Positions 35,717 to 40,891 of a stretch of DNA of 40,891 nucleotides are shown piece after piece. The stretch is from Nanobdellota archaeon (GTDB lineage Archaea; Nanobdellota; Nanobdellia; Woesearchaeales; JACPBV01), in the NCBI GenBank assembly GCA_018813685.1, contig JAHJAV010000055.1, positions 1 through 40,891 of the forward strand. Direction: 5' to 3'. How positions within the stretch are numbered: the first letter of the stretch is position 1; each line of letters starts with the position of its first letter. Made by a program: the position numbers and the translations under genes. The notes beneath the pieces are model-generated. The model had not been told where the DNA came from. It did not search any database and saw only the letters and a program-made list of their open reading frames with translations.

Positions 35717-37078
35717 TTATTTTGTTTCTGATTGTTTGATTTGTTCTTTATTCATTTCTTTATTTGTTGTTTTAACTTCTTTCTTGGGTTTCTTTTCCTT
35801 GTTTAAGTATCTTGTCTTTATCCTTGAGTAATTCACAGGGTTTTTTATCTTCTGGCAGAGGTTATCAGGGATGCAGAACCTTAGGTCATGATAATACATC
35901 TTATTGCCGCAGTTTGGAGGAAGGATCTTTTTGTTTTTTTGTTTGTGGTATCTTACCTGGCCCTGAATCAAAACTTCTCTTAAGGGTTCTGTGTTTTGTT
36001 TGTTCCATTCATCTAATCTTTTTTCTATCTGATCATAGCCCCAGCCGACTGATGTTAAGAAGTTTGATAAGATGAATAAAGAACGCTTTCTTCCGTCTGT
36101 TATCCCTTTCAAGATATTCTGTATACATGGAGGGAAGAATTGTTCTGGAACTGCTTCTTCAGGTATAAGATATTTTTTTTTGTCTTTTTTTACTGTTGTG
36201 TCTTCTATGTTTGGCTTAAAGTCAAATGCCTGCACTAAAAGTTTTTTTGCTTCATTTGGAATTGCTTTTTTCTTGTCTAAGAATCTATATTTGGATACTT
36301 TTACATTTTCTGAAATTGCTATCTCTTTTGTGAAGTCCATAACCTTATCTGGATTTATGGGAACTGAAACTAAACCTGATTTTTCATTAAAGCTGTAAGG
36401 CATCCTGTAAAGGTGTCTTGATGATATCAAGATGGTGTCTATGCCGACTATTGAGAATGGATTAAATATCTTGTTTTTAACTATTTCATTAAATGGTTTT
36501 CCTGTCTTTTTCATTATTAAATCTATACTTTCTGATTTTAGCATCTCATTTATCAGAGGAGGATGTATCATCTCCTTGAGATAGAGTGCTATTTTCCTTG
36601 CTCCATCTGGAAACCATAATTTTGTTTCCTTGTCGTATACTTTAGCTGGGAAGGATTCAAAAGGAACTCCAATATGAAAGCCAGAGCCTCCTGAGAATTT
36701 GCAAGAAACTGATTCAATGCCCTGGAACTTTAATGCTTTTATCAGTAGGTTGGCTGTTATTTTTGAATATTCAATGAATTTGCAGTCAATGTCTAAAACT
36801 AGATCCCATCCCTGCCTTAGGTCGTCTGCATCTATCTTTTTCATCATAGGATCTAATTGTAATGGGCTCTTCCATAGCTCTTCTGAAGCGTGGAAAGAAG
36901 TTGCGCCTTGTTTGGCCAGCTCTAATATATCTTTGGGGTATTTTAGGATATCCGGCCTTTTTCCGAAGCCTTTGTCGCCGAACTTTATAGCTATCTCCCT
37001 GTCTTTTGCATTTTCGACTATTTCTGCTTGTATGTCTTCTCTTTTGTAATGCTTTAGAAGCTGGCTTGTTGTTATCAT
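35717..37078 (-). CDS. priS: DNA primase, single-chain PriS-PriL-type fusion
   Basis: AEP motifs LVLDIDCK and CKFSGGSGFHIGV, and SRHLYRMPYSFNEKSGLVSVPI. C-terminal PriL/Fe-S-like segment with four Cys (FPPC...PPNC...LRFC...DNLC). Confidence 0.82.
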   Translation of the reverse strand: MITTSQLLKHYKREDIQAEIVENAKDREIAIKFGDKGFGKRPDILKYPKDILELAKQGATSFHASEELWKSPLQLDPMMKKIDADDLRQGWDLVLDIDCKFIEYSKITANLLIKALKFQGIESVSCKFSGGSGFHIGVPFESFPAKVYDKETKLWFPDGARKIALYLKEMIHPPLINEMLKSESIDLIMKKTGKPFNEIVKNKIFNPFSIVGIDTILISSRHLYRMPYSFNEKSGLVSVPINPDKVMDFTKEIAISENVKVSKYRFLDKKKAIPNEAKKLLVQAFDFKPNIEDTTVKKDKKKYLIPEEAVPEQFFPPCIQNILKGITDGRKRSLFILSNFLTSVGWGYDQIEKRLDEWNKQNTEPLREVLIQGQVRYHKQKNKKILPPNCGNKMYYHDLRFCIPDNLCQKIKNPVNYSRIKTRYLNKEKKPKKEVKTTNKEMNKEQIKQSETK

Positions 37079-37181
37079 AAAATCCCCATTGAACAGTATA
37101 TTTTTATACTTTATATGCTTTTTGATTAAGTATATAATAATTTTAATTAAGTAATCCAGCCAGTAATGACTGGATTTTTGT

Positions 37182-37559
37182 ATGATAAAAATGAGAAAGG
37201 AAGTAGAAGAATTATTGGGATGGGTAGAAAAATTAAAGGAAGATAGTAAATTGATAATTGTTGAGGGTAAAGAAGATAAAATGGCTTTGGGTAATTTGGG
37301 GCTTGTGAATGTTATTCAATTGGGGCGAAAGCCATTGTATAAGGTTGTTGAGATTGTTGTGAAGAAAGGCGAAGAAGTCATTATTCTTACTGATTTAGAT
37401 AAAGAGGGTAAGAAGATATATGCACGCTTGAATCATGAGCTTGGGCAGTTTGGTGTTAAGATAGATAATAGATTCAGAAACTTTTTGTTTAAGAGCACTC
37501 AACTACGGCAGATAGAGGGGTTAGATAGTTATATTAATAGACTGGAGATTAAAGGTTAA
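37182..37559 (+). CDS. small TOPRIM-domain protein
   Basis: LIIVEGKEDKMAL and VIILTDLDKEGKKI match TOPRIM E and DxD motifs. Confidence 0.85.
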   Translation: MIKMRKEVEELLGWVEKLKEDSKLIIVEGKEDKMALGNLGLVNVIQLGRKPLYKVVEIVVKKGEEVIILTDLDKEGKKIYARLNHELGQFGVKIDNRFRNFLFKSTQLRQIEGLDSYINRLEIKG

Positions 37560-37591
37560 ATATTTAAATATTGGAGGTATACTATACTATC

Positions 37592-38449
37592 ATGACAATA
37601 AAAAATCAATTCAAAACTGTAATTTTATTGGGGTTATTGACTGGGATATTGTTGTGGATAGGTTCATTTTGGGGGCAGTCTGGATTGTTGTTTGCTTTAG
37701 TGTTTTCTATATTAATGAATTTCTTTGCTTATTGGTTTTCTGATAAGATTGCTTTAGCTATATACAGAGCAAAACATGTAACTGAGGAAGAAGCGCCTAA
37801 GTTATATAGGATAGTGAGAGAGGTTTCGCATCTTGCTAAGATTCCAATGCCTAAGGTTTATATTATTCCGTCTAATATACTGAACGCTTTCGCTACGGGC
37901 CGTGGAAAAAATCATTCTGCTGTTGCAGCCACACAGGGAATTTTAGATGCATTAAATGATGATGAGTTAAAAGGAGTTATAGCACATGAAGTGTCCCATA
38001 TAAAAAATAGTGATATCTTAATACAAAGTGTTGCAGCAACTATCGCAGGAGTTATTGGGTATATAGCTATGATTGCACGTTGGGGTGCCATATTTGGAGG
38101 ATTTGGCGGTCGTGATAGAAGGGGGGGTTCAGGAATTGAGCTGTTAATATTGGCAATATTAACACCTATTTTAGCCACAATAATCAGATTAGCTATTTCA
38201 AGGTCAAGAGAATATTTAGCAGATGAATCTGGAGCTAAACTGTTACATAATGGATATGGTTTAGCAAATGCCTTAGAAAAATTAGAAAAAGGAGCACAGC
38301 AAATGCCCTTAAGGCCAACAAGCGCAACAGAAACAACAGCCCATATGATGATTGTTTCTCCGTTTAGGGGAGGGGGCTTAGTTACTCTCTTCTCAACACA
38401 CCCAGATGTTAAATCCAGAGTGAAAAGATTAAGATCGATGAATTTCTAA
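37592..38449 (+). CDS. htpX: HtpX-like M48 family zinc metalloprotease
   Basis: VIAHEVSHIKNSD (HExxH), N-terminal TM segments, SREYLADESGAKL, THPDVKSRVKRLRSM. ATG 37592 preferred over upstream TTG. Confidence 0.93.
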   Translation: MTIKNQFKTVILLGLLTGILLWIGSFWGQSGLLFALVFSILMNFFAYWFSDKIALAIYRAKHVTEEEAPKLYRIVREVSHLAKIPMPKVYIIPSNILNAFATGRGKNHSAVAATQGILDALNDDELKGVIAHEVSHIKNSDILIQSVAATIAGVIGYIAMIARWGAIFGGFGGRDRRGGSGIELLILAILTPILATIIRLAISRSREYLADESGAKLLHNGYGLANALEKLEKGAQQMPLRPTSATETTAHMMIVSPFRGGGLVTLFSTHPDVKSRVKRLRSMNF

Positions 38450-38451
38450 AC

Positions 38452-38478
38452 CACTTGCCAACATTGATTTGGCAAGTG
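38452..38478. repeat. perfect inverted repeat after htpX
   Basis: CACTTGCCAA (38452-38461) / TTGGCAAGTG (38469-38478). More CACTTGC copies at 38531-38547. Confidence 0.75.
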
Positions 38479-38523
38479 CAAGAAGCTTTCTAGAGACTAA
38501 ATTTTGCTGTTATAGACGTTTTG

Positions 38524-38555
38524 GGCAGGGCACTTGCCACTTGCCAACCCCTGCC
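38524..38555. repeat. GC-rich hairpin enclosing tandem CACTTGC
   Basis: GGCAGGG (38524-38530) / CCCTGCC (38549-38555), loop containing CACTTGCCACTTGCC. Confidence 0.6.
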
Positions 38556-38588
38556 GCAGGCTATTTAAATCCAGAGTTCTATATTTTA

Positions 38589-38678
38589 GGAAAAATAGAG
38601 CACGCAAAACTGCCAAATAATGATTTTCTAATACTTAGAAAATCAATTACGCAGTTTCGCTTAATGCTCTCTTTTTCC
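38589..38678. repeat. 90-nt long imperfect palindrome
   Basis: GGAAAAAtAGAGC / GCTCTcTTTTTCC outer arms, AAACTGC / GCAGTTT middle, TGATTTTCTAA-tac-TTAGAAAATCA inner: about 32 paired bases. Confidence 0.75.
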
Positions 38679-38680
38679 AC

Positions 38681-38727
38681 CCTCAATAATTTCTTTTTGT
38701 GAAAACAAAAAAGAAATCAAAATGAGG
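38681..38727 (+). promoter_or_regulatory. hairpin that could sequester the Shine-Dalgarno of the LAGLIDADG gene
   Basis: CCTCA (38681-38685) pairs with TGAGG (38723-38727), and ATTTCTTTTT with AAAAAAGAAAT inside. GAGGTGA at 38724-38730 is the SD for ATG 38736. Confidence 0.5.
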
Positions 38728-38735
38728 TGATTGAA

Positions 38736-39860
38736 ATGAATATAAGAAAATTCCACATAAATGAACTTCCACAAGATAGGATTTTTGTTTATTTAGAAGA
38801 AGAATTTCGCAAGAAGATATTTCAAAATGTGAATGAAAATCGGTTTAAAGAGTTTAATAGGCTATTTTTTGATAACGAATTGAACTGGCCAACATTAAAG
38901 CAATGGAAGTATGGCAAACATTTTATTCCCTTATGGTTTATTGTCAAGTTCTCAGAAAAAATTCCTGAAGTTTCCATTGAGAAATTTGAAAAGCATATCA
39001 TTGCTATGAAAGGACCAAGCGTCAGCAATGTTATAGAAAATCCAAATCTACCCTTACCTGAAGATGAAAGGCTCATAAAGATAATCGGTCATTTTTTAGG
39101 TGATGGGCATGTTTCTGGTGGATTTGGTAGCGGTTTGCCTAAAGGTAAATCTCACTCTGAATACAGAAACTTTAGTTTGTTACTATTGGACTCTTTTGAA
39201 AATGATTTACAGGTATTTGGTAAAATTACACTTTCCAAAGATTACAAACATGGACATATTGTTGTACCTAACTTGATAGGGTATATCTTAGAACATCTTT
39301 ATGGAATAAAATTTGATTGTTTTAATTCCAGAGTCCCTAAAATACTATTCGATTTGCCAAGGGAACTAGTTGCAGCTTTTCTAAGGGCTTTCGGTGATGA
39401 TGAAGGCCATGTTTTTGATTCTAGCATAGAGTATTACTCATGTAATCAATTCCTTCTTACAGATATCCTAAATTTCATAAATACTAAGTTTCCTGAAATC
39501 AAAACATCAAATATTAAATCAAATTCCAAAGCAGGAAAGAATGTTAAGTATTCTTTTACAATTTATAATGGTTCTCAGAAGGTGTACCTAGATCTAATCG
39601 GATTTGATCATCCACAAAAGAGAGAAGACTTAATGTTTAATCTCCAAAGAAATAGAAAGAAAAGTAACAATGCAAAACAGGAAATACTTGATTTATTACG
39701 AAAACAAGATCTTACAGCAAAACAAATCTCTAGATTGGTTGGTTTTCGGCATTCCAATGCATTACTGCATCTTAGAAGATTAAAAGATCAGGGCAAAGTA
39801 GAGATAGTAAGAAAAGAGCATTGGGCTAATGTTTGGAGAATAAACATAGTGAGTTCTTAA
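38736..39860 (+). CDS. free-standing LAGLIDADG homing-endonuclease-like protein with C-terminal wHTH
   Basis: Two LAGLIDADG-like motifs, LIKIIGHFLGDGHV and LVAAFLRAFGDDEGHV. C-terminal KQEILDLLRKQDLTAKQISRLVGFRHSNALLHLRRLKDQGKVEIV. Confidence 0.8.
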   Translation: MNIRKFHINELPQDRIFVYLEEEFRKKIFQNVNENRFKEFNRLFFDNELNWPTLKQWKYGKHFIPLWFIVKFSEKIPEVSIEKFEKHIIAMKGPSVSNVIENPNLPLPEDERLIKIIGHFLGDGHVSGGFGSGLPKGKSHSEYRNFSLLLLDSFENDLQVFGKITLSKDYKHGHIVVPNLIGYILEHLYGIKFDCFNSRVPKILFDLPRELVAAFLRAFGDDEGHVFDSSIEYYSCNQFLLTDILNFINTKFPEIKTSNIKSNSKAGKNVKYSFTIYNGSQKVYLDLIGFDHPQKREDLMFNLQRNRKKSNNAKQEILDLLRKQDLTAKQISRLVGFRHSNALLHLRRLKDQGKVEIVRKEHWANVWRINIVSS

Positions 39861-40891
39861 ATCTTATACTCCCCATCAACAACTTCTTTTATCTTCTTTG
39901 CTTTGACTGGGCCAATCTTTTCTACTTTCTGCAATGCTTCGACATCGGCATTAACAATGTTCTTTACTGATTTGAATTCCCTTAATAACGGTTTTGCTAA
40001 AGTGTTACCTACACCCGGAAGAGAAGCAATTATGTATTCCTGCCAGTCTTTTAATGACATCTCACGTTTTTCTCCGTGCTGAGTGAAATCATTTCCCTGA
40101 TCCTGTTGTTCTCTTTTTGCGATTATGTTAAAGAAAGAGGCTGTTTCTTTTGAGTTTTTTGTAAATATTATAGGTATTCCGTAGCTGATTGTAATTGCAG
40201 CTAACATCCCCCTTAATGAATTTGGATGGACATTTCTTATTGAATAGATGTCCTGTTCACCTTCTACTACAACTAACGGCTTTTCAAACTTATTTTTTAT
40301 GTCTTTTAATTGGTTCAGCAGTCTTCCATCTATCAAGCTGTTGACAAAGTCTTCTGATGTCTTGAATTCGATGCCAACTCTGGATGATAACAGGTAGTCT
40401 GCGTTGTCGAGCTTTTCTAGGATTATGAAAGCCCCTAATTCTATCAATTCTTTTATTACAGGAGAAGCTTTTTCCCTGTGGTCAACAATAACTTTTATCT
40501 TTTGGCCTTCTGGAATGTATTTTTCTATTGTTGGCTGTGGTGGGGAGAAAGTCATAGATAATTTCTTTTTTAATCCCTCTAATACCCTATACATCTTTTT
40601 TTCTTTGTGGTGAGCTGACCATTTATAGCCGACGTCTCTTGTTTCTAAAGCCATCAGGATTATTACCTTGCCTGCTTCATGCCGTCCTGTACGGCCTCTT
40701 CTTTGGATAGTTCGTATTGCTGAAGGGATAGGTTCATAGAATATGACTAAGGGAACTTTTGGAATATCCAATCCTTCTTCTGTTACAGATGTTCCGACTA
40801 AAACATTAAATTCTCCTGATCTGAACTTTTCTATTATCTCATGCTGCTGCTTTTGGCTTAGACCGGTATCTTGTTTTTTAGATTGGCCGAC
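39857..40891 (-). CDS. hef: Hef-like helicase/ERCC4 nuclease, C-terminal part (truncated by window end)
   Basis: The minus frame stays open to the window end (VGQSKKQDTGLSQKQQHEIIEKFRSGEFNVLVGTSVTEEGLDIP...). Helicase motif VI QRRGRTGR, ERCC4 IVDHREKASPVIKEL...VEGEQDIY, HhH LPGVGNTLAKPLL. Confidence 0.93.
   Translation of the reverse strand, partial: VGQSKKQDTGLSQKQQHEIIEKFRSGEFNVLVGTSVTEEGLDIPKVPLVIFYEPIPSAIRTIQRRGRTGRHEAGKVIILMALETRDVGYKWSAHHKEKKMYRVLEGLKKKLSMTFSPPQPTIEKYIPEGQKIKVIVDHREKASPVIKELIELGAFIILEKLDNADYLLSSRVGIEFKTSEDFVNSLIDGRLLNQLKDIKNKFEKPLVVVEGEQDIYSIRNVHPNSLRGMLAAITISYGIPIIFTKNSKETASFFNIIAKREQQDQGNDFTQHGEKREMSLKDWQEYIIASLPGVGNTLAKPLLREFKSVKNIVNADVEALQKVEKIGPVKAKKIKEVVDGEYKI

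Noticed and set aside
38736-39860. LAGLIDADG ORF as an intein or intron interrupting htpX or hef
   Set aside because: htpX has a complete normal C-terminus and hef runs to a complete HhH end. The ORF has its own SD and start and is not in frame with either.
1-40891. tRNA, rRNA or CRISPR arrays, transposase genes
   Set aside because: No cloverleaf with a GGTTCRAATCC-type T-loop, no rRNA stretches, no repeat-spacer pattern and no transposase motifs were found on reading. A tRNAscan/CRISPR scan would be needed to exclude degenerate cases.

Overview
The window is an AT-rich archaeal chromosome segment, probably DPANN-like. I infer this from the single-chain PriS-PriL-type primase, the archaeal r-protein order, DUF106, Hef and pelota. 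The + strand, left to right, carries: the 3' end of pelota; AMP-forming acetyl-CoA synthetase; a TrmB-family regulator; and a tightly packed aromatic amino-acid operon (split transketolase, DAHP synthase, aroB, aroD-aroE fusion, aroA, aroC, tyrA, pheA, pheS, pheT). The - strand carries: a YkgJ-like protein; a circularly permuted GTPase; and the S10/spc-like ribosomal protein operon from uL3 to eL14, including SecY and DUF106. The right end holds: a compact type II restriction-modification module (wHTH regulator, methyltransferase, MvaI/BcnI-like endonuclease); the primase; a small TOPRIM protein; HtpX; a LAGLIDADG protein behind a dense inverted-repeat region; and the C-terminal part of a Hef helicase-nuclease. 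The most interesting signal is an un-annotated 25-28 codon ORF at 4123-4209 ending ...FFLDRSCYFYFW-stop. A hairpin and T-rich tract follow it directly, upstream of the Phe/Tyr/Trp biosynthesis plus PheRS operon. This is the architecture of a ribosome-mediated attenuator in an archaeon. All calls are from reading the sequence; no database search was run.
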